Origin: Torreya grandis
Lineage: Eukaryota; Streptophyta; Pinopsida; Cupressales; Taxaceae
Reading direction: 5' to 3'
NCBI GenBank assembly: GCA_037957365.1
Contig: JARHVA010002006.1
Coordinates: forward strand, 1,955,501 to 2,019,500
DNA length: 64,000 nt
The translations under genes and the position numbers were made by a program. The stretch's first letter is position 1. Each line of letters opens with the position of its first letter. Positions 36,155-49,430 of the stretch are shown piece by piece. The notes beneath the pieces were generated by a model. The model was not told the DNA's origin. It searched no databases and was given only the letters and a program-made list of their open reading frames with translations.

Positions 36155-36958
36155 AATTATGACTGCCATAGTGATGTGAAAATATTAAATATTTTCTTAG
36201 TAATATTGAATGATTCAACACTTTATTGGTTCTTGGGATTGTGTAAGGACAAAGTGGATAGGGAAGAAAATAAAAGAAAAGTTCTTAAAAACATATTAGG
36301 ACTAATGTAAACAAAGGGATATAATAATATTCTTTTCTTTTGAATAATGTATAAAGAAGATAAACCACTGAAATACTACATGGAACAATTTTAGTTGAGA
36401 TTACGAAGATCCCAAAAATACAAACTAGATATAGTGTCATAAAAACTGGTAGTCCTGAGAGGAATTTAGTGAATATTACATGTAGGAAATGAACCTGATA
36501 AGTGGTGAAGATGAATCACAAATATAATAGATGATATTTACACAATTTTCAAAGACTAATAAATAATGATGGAAAACAAATAAATAGGTAAAAGAACAAT
36601 CAAATTATCATTAACTAGAACTACAAGTGGTATTAAAAGAGATGAAATTGAGAAGCTATTGAAAGATTTAAAATTGGGAATATTTAACTCAATCACCACA
36701 TAATTAGATACTCTCTAATCATGAATAAAGTAGGGAGATGTTAAACAAGCCTTAGATATCTTTTGCTCAGTCTATATAAATAATAAATCTAATTGAGTAT
36801 GCCAACCTGCCAAGATAAACATTATGGGCATCTAGGAAAGAAAGAAAGATTAAAATGAACATCTATGGCCTATGCCAATGTATGACAAGACATAAGAGGA
36901 TAAGGGAAAGTATAATTCATAGACCAAAAGAGATCATGTTAGCAAAGGTAATAATAAT
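36155..36958 (+). pseudogene. gag relic of element H, right piece
   Basis: Resumes in the frame interrupted at 30689 with NYDCHSDVKILNIFLVIL, then STLYWFLGLCKDKVDREENK, the W-F-x-G-L/S-like core of a Retrotrans_gag domain, then YKEDKPLKYYMEQF, LRLRRSQKYKLDI and VVLRGI. This order (YD-block, WF-block, E/K-rich linker, Y-x-x-x-F-x-x-L-R) is that of plant retrotransposon Gag. Several stops are present. It ends against the satellite array at about 36960. Confidence 0.6.
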
Positions 36959-36959
36959 A

Positions 36960-37202
36960 TTTTATTTTTTGTTGGATTTTTACTTGTTTATGTTTTAGTC
37001 ATTACCCAAATCACATCCATGAGTAATCATTACCCAAATTACATCTTATTCATTTTTTTTTGGTAGTAATAATAACACAAGGGGACTTAATTTATCACAC
37101 AACCACCATAATAACTTTTTATCAGGGGGAGGAATGGTGAATATAATTCACCACTTTGGGTTTTTCACAGCCTCTTTACCCATTATAAAATATTTTGGTG
37201 AG
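36960..37202 (-). repeat. Inverted unit of the 367-bp tandem array
   Basis: The reverse complement of this stretch matches the array units (CTCACCAAAATATTTT, CACCATTC, TATGGTGGTTGTGTG, CCCCTT, TTGGGTAATGA in that order). It lies head-to-head with the first direct unit, so 36960-37202 and about 37456-37700 form a long imperfect inverted repeat with a spacer of about 250 bp. Confidence 0.75.
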
Positions 37203-38502
37203 TCTATTGCCTACTAAGTCACTATTGTCTTAAAAAAACATAATGGAAAAAATTATTTGGATAATGACTACTCATGGAGGTTAGTTTTCATAATGAATAA
37301 TACATACACAAGTAAAAATCCTATAAAAATTATTGTCTAATTAAATTGCTTGTGGAAATCCTGAACTTAACATTAAAATATATGATTGGGTTGTAACTAG
37401 GTTAATCCCACATTAGTAATAATAGTAAGACAATGGTGAATTATCAGAAACTACACTCACCAAAATATTTTCCAATGGGGAAGAAGCTAAAGGGTGATAA
37501 TCCTAAAATTATAAGTTACATACACCATCCCTTCCATATTAACAAATGATTATGGTGGATGTGTGTTAAATTTGATCCCCTTACATTATGATTATTAAAA
37601 AAAATACACAAGGTAAAATATTATTTGGGTAGTGACTACTCATGGAGGTCATTTGGGAAATGAATAAAACATACAGAGTAAAAAACCCACAAAATTCTAT
37701 ATCTAATTAAAATTTCTTACGAAAGACTTCAACTTAAAATTCAAGTATATGATTGGGTTGTAACTGGGTTAATCCAACATTTTTAATAATAGTGAGAAAA
37801 GGATTATTTATTAGGGAATACACTCATCAAAATCTTTACCAATGGGGAAATATTCTAGAGGATGAGAATACCAAAGTGGTGAATCACATTCACCATTCTT
37901 CCCACCTACTAACAAATGATTATGGTGGTTGTGTGCTAAAGTGAGTCCCCTTACCTTGTTATTATTACCAAAAATACATGAGTAAAAATTTCATTTGAGT
38001 AATCAATACTTATGTATTTCATTTAACTAATGAATAAAAAATTAAAGAGTAAAAATCTAAAATAAAAATAATATCTAATTAAAATTGATCATGGGTGCCT
38101 TTAACTTAACATCAACATGCTTGGGTTGTAACTAAGTTAATTTCACATTGGTAATAATTGCTAGACATTTGTGATTTATCTAGCACTAGACTCACCAAAA
38201 GATTTGTTAAATGGGTAAGAGGATAGTCGGTGAGAATCTTAAATTAGTGAAATACATCCACAAGTCCTCCCCCTACTAAAAAATTCTTATGGTGGTTTTG
38301 TGCTAATGTAGGTTCCCTTGCCTTCTAATTATTACAAAGGATACATGATAAAATGTTTCATTTGGGTAATGAATACTCATAGAGGTAATTTGGATAATGA
38401 TTAAAATATACATGAGTAAAAATCTCATAAAAAATAATATCTAATTAAAATTTCTTATGGAATCCTTCAACTTAAAATTAAAATATGTAATTGGGTTGTA
38501 AT
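37203..38502 (+). repeat. Tandem array of about 367-bp units (3 full, 1 partial)
   Basis: The block GGATAATGACTACTCATGG starts at 37259. Equivalent starts lie at about 37627, 37996 and 38361, giving a period of 365-369 bp. Each unit contains TTGGGTTGTAACT, ACTCACCAAAAT, TTATGGTGG and CCCCTTAC. The fourth unit stops at 38502, where element E begins. The units look like diverged monomers of a local satellite or tandem LTR-like repeat. They hold no coding sequence; the 63-codon frame at 37753 is chance. Confidence 0.8.
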
Positions 38503-39713
38503 TATAGAACTAAAATTTAATCACTAGGTGTTTGACAATGTTTAATCTTGACATCCTAAACTTGTTTGTCCTATTCACCATTCCTTTAACTTGAAAATTT
38601 TATGAGATCCTTCATTATTTTACTTACTACCTTTAAAATACTAAAACCATCATTTAAGCATTCATATTCTACTTATAGACTCTTGTTAGCTATATTTTAG
38701 CAGTCTTTATTCTTCTAGAACATTCCTGCACTAGGAATATACGGAAATAGTGTGTCCTTGTCTACTAGTGTATCCTTATCTCCCACACTCCAATGGTAAA
38801 TTTTTAAATTTAATACATTTCATATTGACTCTCCAAATATTTTAGAAAGGTTGGTTAACACAAATAGTCCAATTATTCCTCTATATAAGCATGTCAAGGC
38901 CTATCAAAATAGATCTAATAATTCACTTAGAAAATTATATTTCACATTGAGAAAAAGATCACTAATATTTACAATTATAGTTATGAGTTCTAATAATCAT
39001 AGGATAAGTTTGAATCTATTTTATTTTAGGTTAAAAATTTTCATTATCAAACATTCAAGGTAATTTATCTAGTTGCATCCATATAAAAATATCAAGGTTC
39101 ACACACTCACTCTAGGAGGGAGAACTACATCAACCTAATTCCATATTGGGATATATAATAAACACTTAGCTTATGTGATATTTTTTAAAGATAGCTCAAA
39201 TATTCCCCTTACCCAATTCCCCCATTTGTATTTGATTCTCTATTTGATTTATGTGAAAAAAATAGGATTTTGTTATTTACAGGTCTTTCATGTGTCAAAA
39301 AAAATCTTGTAGTCAATCATTCATCCCTCTCAAATAACCATGGGTTTTTATACCAAAAAACCAATTTCATAGTGGACCAAGATACGATCATAGTCAAAAA
39401 ATAAGGCTTTAGTGTTGTCTTATCTTAGTACATCACAATTTTTTTTAATCATACATGGCATAGTAGGGATCATTACAGTCAATTTTCATCAACATTCAAC
39501 ATGCATTATCAATAATAAATTAGATCAAATCTAGGTTTGCATATTTCATTATTTGTTAATATTTATAACTCATTTAAAATCTTGTAAAGTATTGTATTTC
39601 ACACTAGATAATAAAAATGTTGAGAGAGAGGTGAGAGAATCTCATAATCTAAATAAGTATTTAATAGTTTACTATATATAGAATATAACTATAAATATAA
39701 ATAAATGTGTTAA
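38503..39713 (+). repeat. 5' LTR of element E
   Basis: Its first 550 bp match 44910-45461, including TCCCACACTCCAATGGTAAA and ATAAGCATGTCAAGGCC. The 3' limit is inferred from the PBS candidate and is uncertain. Confidence 0.6.
38881..38889 (+). promoter_or_regulatory. TATA box in 5' LTR of E
   Basis: CTATATAAG, followed by CATGTCAAGGC. The 3' LTR has the same arrangement (TTTATATAAG, 45293-45302), so the promoter core is conserved in both copies. Confidence 0.6.
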
Positions 39714-40573
39714 ACTTTTTGGTGAACCTGTAATGTTTTTAGAGCATTTTTTGTTGTTTTCTTGATTTTAATCCTAATATTTCATACAAATTTTTGTAAA
39801 TTCCTGAAACTTGGAAAAAAAAAAGTTCAACTTTGGATATAAATATGACACCATAAGTCAATCTTCTTCAACCTTAGATTTAATCTAACTAAAAAGATAT
39901 TTTTTTTTCACCTTGGATAACATCTGACACTAAAGCTCTTTATTTTTACCTTAGGTTAAATTTCTTTATCTCTATAAATAAAAATCTTTCAATTTTTCTT
40001 TTCTCTTTACTTTATTTTTTTTGTTGCTTATTTTTAGAAACTATGTTCTTACAATTGTAAAATTAGTTCATGAATATCATTATGGGATAAGAGATGATCT
40101 ATTTTATACACATTGTGGTATGGGGGGTATTACCCTAATACTGAAGCCATTTTACAACACTAAACATAGATTTTAGTTTCCCCATACCTCAATATATTCT
40201 AAAAACCTAGTTTTCCTTGTTTATGACATAGGAAGCCTCTTTAGTTTCTTTATTTATGGTGCACCTGAGAGGGAAATTTTTCCTAAATGAGTTACTTTCA
40301 TTATACCCTTGAACATGAGATATTGGGCTACAAGCACAATTTAGTCTCTGTAGTTAGTGCTCTATAAATTGGGATGAAATTAATTCACGAACGAGAAATT
40401 ATATTTGAGAGACCATACAATCATTCAAACCCTTACCTAGATCACCTTTTATACTTTGAGTTTTACTTGAATTATATTCATAAAACTTAGTTCTTTTGTA
40501 CATGCAAGATTACTTGATAGAAATAAAGATTTTATTTATTACATTTTTTTATTTGAATTTATTGTATATATCA
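39714..40573 (+). other. Leader region of element E
   Basis: PBS candidate at 39716-39730, then AT-rich sequence without a coding signal up to the ATG at 40574. Confidence 0.4.
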
Positions 40574-42450
40574 TGAATAGTCAAAGTAAATATGATAATG
40601 ATGTTCATCCTCTAGATAATTTGTTCTCTACTCATGTTTTACATTTTACTTATGATAATGAATAACCAAATTGAAAAAATCAAAAACTTATGGAAGAAGC
40701 ATATATCGATTCTTATGATTTTAATGATGGAGTAACAAATAGACATTTTGATCTTGATGAAACTTGTGAATAAGAGTTCATAGAAAAAAATAGCCAAATT
40801 CAAATTGAGGATTAAAAAAAAACTCTTAATTCATCCTTGAATGCCTCTATGGATTTACCTTCAAATTCCCCTTTGGACCCTCCTTTACCTTCTTCTACTA
40901 ATAGTCTAGATCAAAAAGAGAAATTTAAGTCTTAAATAAAGAAACATTTAGAGTTAAAGTTATCAAAGTAAGATCAAACTATTTTCAAAAATTCATTTAT
41001 TAATAAAGGAATTTCAAAATGATAATAAATTTCTAAGGTTACTCCTTTACAAATGTGGATATTAAGCATGTATGTCATAGCTCTTCCCCTTTGTCAACCA
41101 ATGAGGATGAAATTCCTTTGTCTTTCCTTATCACATCACATGCTATAATTGAAATACATGAAATTTATTCTAACACATCTTATGATTTTACCTCTACTTC
41201 CACTTCATGCTTATCTTCACATGATGTTACTCTTGTTCCACAAGGTCATAATCTTTTCATAGAGTTACTACATGATGATAATGCATTTCTTACTAGTGAT
41301 AATTATTCCAATGTTATCAATCAATAATAAGAAATTAACTCATATTTATCCAATGAATCTTCCAAACCAAAGTAGTAACCTATCCATTCACCTCTCACGC
41401 CTCCTTTTGATGGTGTTTTTATGCATTTTCAATCAAATAAACCTATATTTTGTGCTTATGATGCCCTTCAAGATCAAATAATTACTATGATAAAATTAAA
41501 AGAAGAGTTAAAAAATAAAAATCAATATTTTAGTTCAAATATCATATCATTTGAAAATAAGAATAAATTTGCATCTAGAGTATGCCAATGTTAATCATGT
41601 ATCTTCATCAATTTATCATGTGCCTCACAATTAACATATATCTATAATCAATGCTTCAAAAAGTATACAAAAGGTCAATAAAATTCAAAGTGATCTTATA
41701 TAATAAATGCTTCGAAACAAGTTTATTACATTACCTTTTATGTTTATTCTAAGAAAATCAAAACAATATTATGCATATCATAGACTACATGGGCATCGTA
41801 CAAATATTTATTTGTATTTAAAAATAAAATAAAAATATCATGTATAATGGTGATACTGGAACAAATAAATTAATTAATAAACCCACTAATATTGTATCTC
41901 TTTAAAAAAAAAGTGAAAAAAGAACACAAAAAGAAAATATGGATACAAAATGATAATTTAGAACAAGAAAAGATTCAAAAATTAAAATTATAATAAACAA
42001 GACTATAAAAAGAGCAAGATGAAAAAGAAAGATTTCAAAAATAATAATTACTAGAAAACAAGTTGCAAGAACAAATTCAAGATAAGCAAGAAAGATTTTT
42101 TTGAAAAGGTTTCTCGTGAACGCATGTCCAAAGCAAAATATTTAGACAAAGTATAATGATAAATATACAGTTGCTAAGGAATCAATCATTATATTTACTT
42201 CATACATAGAATAAAAAGATAAGTTTAGCACTAAAAATCTATGATTACACCTTTAAGTAACGAAGTCAAAACACAAATTACTTCTCTTCCTGGTGTTCAA
42301 TGGATAATACATGACTATTATTTAGTTCACCATGACATGGAATGTTCTATCAATGATGAACATAATCAAAATGACATTTTACATTTTCAAGCACAACCTA
42401 AGAAGTTAATTTTATCGTATGATGATGATGATGATTAAATTGATGGCTAT
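40574..42450 (+). pseudogene. Unknown reading frame of element E (Ser/Asp-rich, coiled-coil)
   Basis: ATG at 40574 begins MNSQSKYDNDVHPLDNLFST. With several stops and frame changes the frame can be followed for about 1.9 kb. Features in order: an acidic Asp/Glu/Asn-rich N-terminus; a Ser/Pro/Leu-rich stretch (DLPSNSPLDPPLPSS, about 40855-40905); a Ser/Thr-rich open piece at 41055-41324; a strongly Lys/Glu/Gln-rich segment at about 41950-42100 (NLEQEKIQKLKL, KEQDEKERFQK, ENKLQEQIQDKQERF) that would form a coiled coil; then an open piece 42241-42435 ending in a run of Asp. No gag core, zinc knuckle, protease or polymerase motif is seen. I do not recognise it. Its place after the leader suggests a Gag-like structural role, which is an inference. 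Confidence 0.55.
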
Positions 42451-44909
42451 GATCCTAATTCTATAGAATATTGGTATAATCCCTATGATACAAGTTGCAT
42501 ACAGAGGTATCCCCTTGATGAAATCTTGGGCTTATAATAACATATTTTACCTTTTGTACATAGCCTTCTTGATTTTGAATTCTTTCTATTTTTTTATCCC
42601 TTATCCAAGCATTCTTATATCCCTTGGCTTTATTTCCAATTTATCCACTTTCCCTCTTAATTTTTAAACCAATTCAAGCAATCCAAAACACCTATCTTAC
42701 AATGATTTCAATGTTAATTATTTATGGAAATACACTTGCTTACTATTGCATATTTATCAGACTTGGATTACTCACATGATGACAAATAATCTCTTGACCA
42801 TCAAGGGCATGCACATTCTTCTTTACATATCCACTATTTGCACCACATTGTTATGACTATTTTACACATACTTTGGAGGCACATTGCTTACATTTATCCT
42901 TGACACACTATTTATTGATTGAATCCATTCCATTTATTCTATTTTTAAAGCCTTTATTTTTGGTACTTTTTAAATATTTTAAGTTCAAATATTTCAAAAA
43001 AAAATAAAAAATCATATATTTTCAAATTAAAAAAAAAAGAAACATTTTCAAATTTTCAAAACCAAGACCTCAAAAGCATTTTCATGTGTTTTTAGCTTCA
43101 TTATTTCCATTTGATATTTATTTCATGTGAAGTATATAAAATATTTTAATTTTTAACACACAATGCTTCTCAAAAAGTATGTGATTATGATACATGACAT
43201 AATATTACATGGTTTTTTTATGTTGGGATTCCCTTATTACCCAACACCTTTGCTAATCTGGGGGCATCTCTTCACTCTCTATGAAAACTTTAACAATTAT
43301 ATCTATCCATAACCTCTCTACCATGTTCATATATATAACATACAAATGTTTTGATAATCACTCATACTTTACATTATGCTACATCGATATGTTATTTACT
43401 AACAATGACATTGATACATATGGTTGACATAAACTACTTTCATTTTCTCTATGCTTATTTTTTACTCTAATACATTATAATTTATGACTTGATCACTTAT
43501 TATGTATGGTCTATGGATTTAACCTTTTCATATGCAACATATGCATGCTCTTGATTAAAAGGAATCATTGTGTCATTTGAGTGTGGCCCTTGGCCTTGTG
43601 TGTTTATTTTTCATCCACACGTCCACTATATGTGGCCTTTCGGCCTTATGTGTGACATTATATACAAATTGCTTGACATTTTGCATCATTAATTATATTT
43701 TAATAGGTTTTTACTATGGTTCCATGATATATATGAAGCATTAATTATATTATATACTCTTACTTTGATGCCATGATAAATATCATGCACATCTTGTTTA
43801 TGTGCTTCAATGGTATATCTATCTAAATAATATTTCATATGAAAGTCAATTCTATATTACATACTATGATGTAATCCAATTAAAATTTTCATATATTAAT
43901 AAATGATTACATCTTTCACATTTTCCAAAGTCTATTTTGAGATCAGTGACTTGTAGGCCATGTATCTCATCTCAAAAGGGGAATGGGATTCTCTTGAAAA
44001 TTCAAGTCCTCATGATCAAAAAAATTAGATTTATGACATTCTATAATTTTCAAAATTATAGCATGGTTCAAAAAAATTAGATCATGGGAACATGTGACAT
44101 GCATTCACACTCATTTATATAGTTAATTTAATATAGATTCACATATATTTGATGCATATGCATGGGAATGTACAAAAATAGTTACAAGTTACATGTTTAA
44201 AATAATGACAAGTTCAATTAGCATTCGATATCAATACAATACAAATACAAGGGACATGATATTCATTCAAGTTCATATTTCTACATGGTAATTTCAAATT
44301 TCACTTTTTTTAAAGTTTAAAAGTTTCAAATAAAATATATATTTGTCTACAAGCTTATGATTCATCTTCATTTTGAAAGTAGGACACATTAGATTCTAGT
44401 GAAACTCAACATCTGTGGTTACATGTTTTTTATTATAGTGATCTACATTTGGTGGTTCCACCCTTCAATTATTTTATAGATTACTCTATATATTTAGATG
44501 AGATTTGGTGCATAAAATCTTTCCAACTTAAGGTATTTCACTGGTTTTCAAATTGAGACTTGATCACTCTCAATTCACCATAGATTCAACATTTCTCCAA
44601 TTACCTCACCTTAGGTGGCACATCCACCTCTCCATTTTTAATTTATAGGGAAAGTATATTACACACTGTTTTAGGTGTATTCTTTCCTATCTCTCTTTTC
44701 AAATTTCAAATTTCATGTTTCATATTTTCATTTTTCAAATATGGACAAGTAACTAATTTAAGTGGCAGTGTTGCAAGTTTTGCATTGAGACATTTTGCAC
44801 AATCATGCTTCACACCAAAATAAAAAGTGTGTATAAACACTTAGGTTTTCATCTCCTTTAATCTAGTGATTTCACTTTTTTTAATCACTAAAATAAAGCT
44901 TGGGTCAAA
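42451..44909 (+). other. Noncoding 3' interior of element E
   Basis: A few more tail codons (IEYWYNPYD, about 42465) may belong to the unknown frame. The rest is AT-rich with no motif. It ends in AAAGCTTGGGTCAAA, the probable PPT, directly before the 3' LTR. Confidence 0.5.
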
Positions 44910-45461
44910 TGTAGACACTCAAATTTAATCATTAAGTACTTGAAAATGTTTAATCTTGATATTCTTATCTTTCTTGGCCTATTCTCCATTCCATTAACTT
45001 GAAAAATTATGAGATCCTTCACTATTTTACTTAGTCTAAAAATAATGGAAAAATAATTTAAACATCCCTATTTTTCTTACATACTCCTTTCATTCAGATT
45101 CTAATAGTCTTATATTTCTAGGACAAGACCACACTAGGCAGATAGGACCTTAGTATGGCCGTTTCCACTAGTGTTGTCTTGGCCCCCACACTCCAATGGT
45201 AAATTTTTAAATTAGAGGAATTTCATATTATCCCTCCCACACTTTCATCAATAGTTTTTAATATAAATATTCCAAATTATCCTTTATATAAGCATGTCAA
45301 GGCCGCTCAAAACACATTTGACAATTCACTTGGAAAATTCTAATGCACATTAAGCAAAATAGTAATAATCTTTCCAATTCCAATTTTGAGTTATTATAAC
45401 ATTCATAATCTAAGATTGAATCCATTTTATTTTATCTTAAGGGAATTAATTATCAATCTAC
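44910..45461 (+). repeat. 3' LTR of element E (recognisable part)
   Basis: Starts TGTAGACACTC. It matches the 5' LTR until about 45461, where similarity stops abruptly. Confidence 0.7.
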
Positions 45462-48224
45462 TATCACTTAGAATTTCACCCTTGAAGAGGTTATTCAGGT
45501 CTTCCTCATTTAATTGATACAATTTATACACCTTTAGGCTATGGGTGGCCTAATTGTTGAGGTGAATCTCTAAATTAGGGATAGATATATTGATGCATCA
45601 CTTGAAACTATAATTAAATATAGTGACTTAAAGTAAAAGTGAGAGACATAACTGAAAATAAGTAAGTGGGAGGTGATACACCAAATTTCATGACTATTAC
45701 CAATTATTTGCATGTGCACTATGAACTATAGGATTGAATTAACATAAACTAATTTTAATATGAACCTATTGCATCATTAATTTGTATAGAGCTAAGGCAT
45801 TTTAAGACTAGGATGGAAGATTGGTTCCACTTATAATCCACATATGACCCCTAATGACACTAAATACAGCCTACAATATTGAATCAAATTGCATGAAGAT
45901 AAGAAGAATGAGTCAACAAACCAAGGTGAACTCAATCTACACTTGATTAGATCAACCATTCAAAGGTTTACACTATATACACCCATAAGATGAGTTAAAA
46001 CTATTCATATATTGATAAAAATTCATACAAAAAGAGTAGAGATTCACCATACTCAGGTGTAAGGATCCTTTTACAAGCCATGATATGCCAATTCTATAGA
46101 AGAAAGGAGAGAGAAGGAGAAGGTAAATGTGGAAAAATCACGTGATGGTCATCCTTCATTAGTTACAATGTTTATGAGAGTGATAAATGTATCATAACTC
46201 CTTATATATGTGTTGACCTAGTGGCATAATGGTTTCCATGACAAGTTGGCATAGTCATTAAATAAGGAGTTACAATTCATCTCCTAAGGGGTAGCTACAA
46301 AGTTCTCTCTTTCCACATGGCATTCTTGGATTTCTTGGTAAAATTTTATTTCTTTCTTGATTCTTAAATACCTATTTCACCTTTTCAAGAATTGAACTTA
46401 GGATTAGACATCTTCTAATACTCGTGTAAGTGTATTAGGTCTTCTTAGGAGTCTCTAAGACATGCCTTAACTATCAAAAGGTCTCTATGAGAGACACTTG
46501 ATACAAGCCTAATTCTTAGACTCCTTTCTAGGTTGATTAGAGGTATAACACAAACCTACCAAACCATTATTATCTATTAATACCTAAAAATAGATGATGT
46601 ACAGTGAAAACGCCTTGAGATAAGCTTGGGGAAATTGATGGAAGACTGGGTCTATCCTTGAGAGTTCTCAACACCATGTAATTAGCCACCTATCTATGCA
46701 TAAGATCTATTTGTTTTGTCTACCAATTTTTAAATAGAATTGTTTATGATATGAATATACCTCCAATAATTTCATTATATTTTTATTAGGATGTCATGAA
46801 GTTTTGTGTGCCATAAATGACCTTTACAAGGCCTACAATCATGTCTCTCTATGAAAACAAGAAGGTAATTACTCTTAACTTAGATGAATGTCTTCATAGC
46901 CTATTAAACACCATGAATATTATTTAAAATACATTATAAGTTTATTATAACCTTGTACATGATTGAAGAGAATCTAAAATAGGTTAAGAAAGTCTCAATT
47001 GCCCAATCTCTTGAAAACATATTTAAAAGTACATCTCCCAGACTATTTCCTTGTACTTTATCCTTCACAGATGCCAAATAATGGATCTAATAGATGATAT
47101 TGAGACTAATAAATTTCATCTAGGTGATTCAAATTAAATTCAAATCCATTTGAGTCCCTTAGATGGCAAAACTCAATCATTGACCTCCATTAGCCTTCTT
47201 AAAGGCAAATTTGATCCCTTCACCTGCTTTATGTTGATTCATAAAGTACATGGGTTTAATTAATAAATAAATGCAAATAATTTAGATTTAATAGACATTA
47301 ATAACATCCCATAACACCATTATAACCCATACATATCCTTACCATACTTCTCATGTGATGAAAGTTAACCTTCTTGATTGTACAACCCTGTTTCATGAGG
47401 CTGAGATGAGGTTTTGCGCAAGAAATGTCATAAAAATGTTTTTTTAGCTCAAAAATGCTTCTATGAGATCTGAAACATGTCCCAACATGTCTTCAATTGG
47501 TTCCAAAAGGTTTTTTATCCTTGTAATCCCTTATAAATTTCAATTACCTATAACAAGGGTTGGTAGGTAGACTTAGCATTTTGACCCTAATGACCTTTCT
47601 CTAAGGATTTATTATTAATTTAAGGTTTATAATCATTATATAAATTTTATAAAAGATCATTCACATCTTAAAAAAACCTCATATCTCAAAAATAATCACA
47701 AAAATGCATATTTTCATGTTTTATGTATGCAGACATGTTTGTCTTCTTTTCGGCCTAATACCCTACCAAAGCCTATAAATAGTTCTTATTTGAGTGGTTT
47801 ATTATTATCACAAGGGGCATAAACATTAAAATATCTCTGTTAAGGTCCATAAAATTCATTAAAATTCATCAACTATCATGGTTTAACACAACAATGCATG
47901 TTTTCTTTCCATTTTGTAGGCAAACTCATAGATGCATGTTTCTAGTCTACTATCACTATAGACCTATCTTTTTGAAGAGATTATTTATTGATATTTTATA
48001 AAATGTTTCAAATGGAGTGTTCTTGACTTGTATGATGGGATTATAACATACAATGGACCTTTATTAAATTCCATTTCTATTCATTATGCTCTTTTAGATG
48101 TTATACAATAAACAAAACTACTTAAAGATGAGTATACATTAGAGAAAGAGGATTTGACACTCTTTGGATATTTTTACAAATAAAAGGAATATTAAATACT
48201 ATTTTACAAGTTTCAAATGCTTCT
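45462..48224. other. Unassigned 2.8 kb without recognised features
   Basis: No ORF above about 60 codons, no LTR partner found in the window and no protein motif. Small hairpins occur, such as GTCTCTATGAGAGAC near 46482-46496. It may be the remainder of the E 3' LTR plus older decayed repeats. Confidence 0.4.
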
Positions 48225-49413
48225 TTTAGAGAGTATTACATAACATTATTAGTCAAACATTAGCTGAATAAATCAAAGGAAGAATACATAAGAGTAAGCC
48301 AAATTAAGCCTATCTATTCATGCGAGAATTACAAAGGATATCAAGAAACATATGAAAGAGAGAAACACCATATTACCTTCCCAAATGGATTCACCATACC
48401 AATGAGGCTCAAAAACATGATCTCCCTTGATCAATATCTCTTGTCTTCAACCACAATGGTGGCCAACTTCTCCAATGTCTCAAGAACTCCTCGTAAAACC
48501 TAGGCTCATGATTTGGAATCACTAAACTAGCCTATAAATGAAGCTTGAAAAATAAGATCAATGGTAAACTTAAAAGGATTATGGAGACAATTTAGCATTA
48601 TGACTTTGAATAAATCAAGCTTAAAAATGATGTTCATTTCCTCTCTATTTATAGATTTTTGATATTGATCAGAATGAACCTGAACCATCCATATCAATAT
48701 TGAGATATGTGGCTAAGGATTAATCCAATTATATAATTAAATCCATTTATATAATTTTCATAAATATTTGGGATAGAGTAGAATTTAAGAGGCATGGGAG
48801 ACCCATAATCATGATATTTTATGTAATTTTGGCTTATGGATGCCACCCCATATGATGATGTCATTAAGTGATGCAGTTAATAGAAATCAATTTCAAAAAT
48901 AAATATTCAACAACTCTCATGGAAAATACACTTAAGATATTGATTTGGATAAATTATCCTTAAACAAGGTTAATCAACATTTGTGAAATTATTTGGAAAT
49001 TAGTCTTTAATTAATCAAAATGGTTAGAATGTCCTATTATTGGCTCAAATTTTGATTGGATTGGAATTAAAAGTCGATGTTAGATGTATTGGATCCAATA
49101 TCTCATTTAGGATGTTTTCACCACCAAATAACAAGGGCACATGTCTCGTAAAAGAGATTTGATAGAAAAGAGCAATCTAGGGCACCTAGGTACAAAATTG
49201 GCATTTTGACTTGAAATGATCTTATCAAAGTTAGCTACTTCATAAATTACATTTCACCATTTAGGTATACTTTGACCTAAGTTAGCACTTGTAAATGAAA
49301 ATTTCAAACCATTTAGGGTGTTTTAATTATTTTGACCTAAAATGTGCATTTGAGTGCAATTCGAGTAAGATTGATAATTTCAACATAAATGGTGTTAGAA
49401 TTGGATGTCTATA
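48225..49413 (-). repeat. Left (3') LTR of element F
   Basis: The minus strand begins TATAGACATCC (canonical TGTAGACATCC with one change) next to the PPT and ends at 48225. The first 280 bp on the + strand match 63434-63708. Confidence 0.75.
48643..48657 (-). promoter_or_regulatory. TATA box in LTR of F
   Basis: The minus strand reads ATCTATAAATAGAGAGG, a near-ideal plant TATA box. Transcription of F in minus orientation would start about 30 bp downstream, near 48615-48625. The matching part of the right LTR is not recognisable in the window. Confidence 0.6.
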
Positions 49414-49430
49414 TTTTGCCCCTATTTGAG
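49414..49430 (-). other. Polypurine tract of element F
   Basis: The minus strand reads CAAATAGGGGCAAAA directly before the LTR start. This is the typical arrangement AGGGG-CAAAT-TGTAGACA of plant Tat/Athila-type elements. Confidence 0.75.

Larger units (their letters stand above)
38503..45461 (+). mobile_element. Element E: non-autonomous LTR retrotransposon with unknown reading frame
   Basis: Direct repeats at 38503-39052 and 44910-45461 share the LTR-type start T(A/G)TAGAAC or TGTAGACACTC and a conserved TATA box. AAAGCTTGGGTCAAA before 44910 is the likely PPT. TTTTTGGTGAACCTG at 39716-39730 is a possible PBS, which would make the 5' LTR about 1.2 kb. The 3' LTR is recognisable for only about 550 bp, then unrelated sequence follows, so E is truncated or interrupted. 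Inside is a long decayed frame (40574-42450) unrelated to gag or pol as far as I can see. It interrupts the fourth unit of the satellite array. Confidence 0.7.

Noticed and set aside
37753..37944. 63-codon frame in the satellite array
   Set aside because: Not conserved in the neighbouring units of the array.
46213..46290. A-box-like TAGTGGCATAATGG and weak B-box-like stretch
   Set aside because: No acceptor pairing and poor B-box match; not enough for a tRNA or SINE call.
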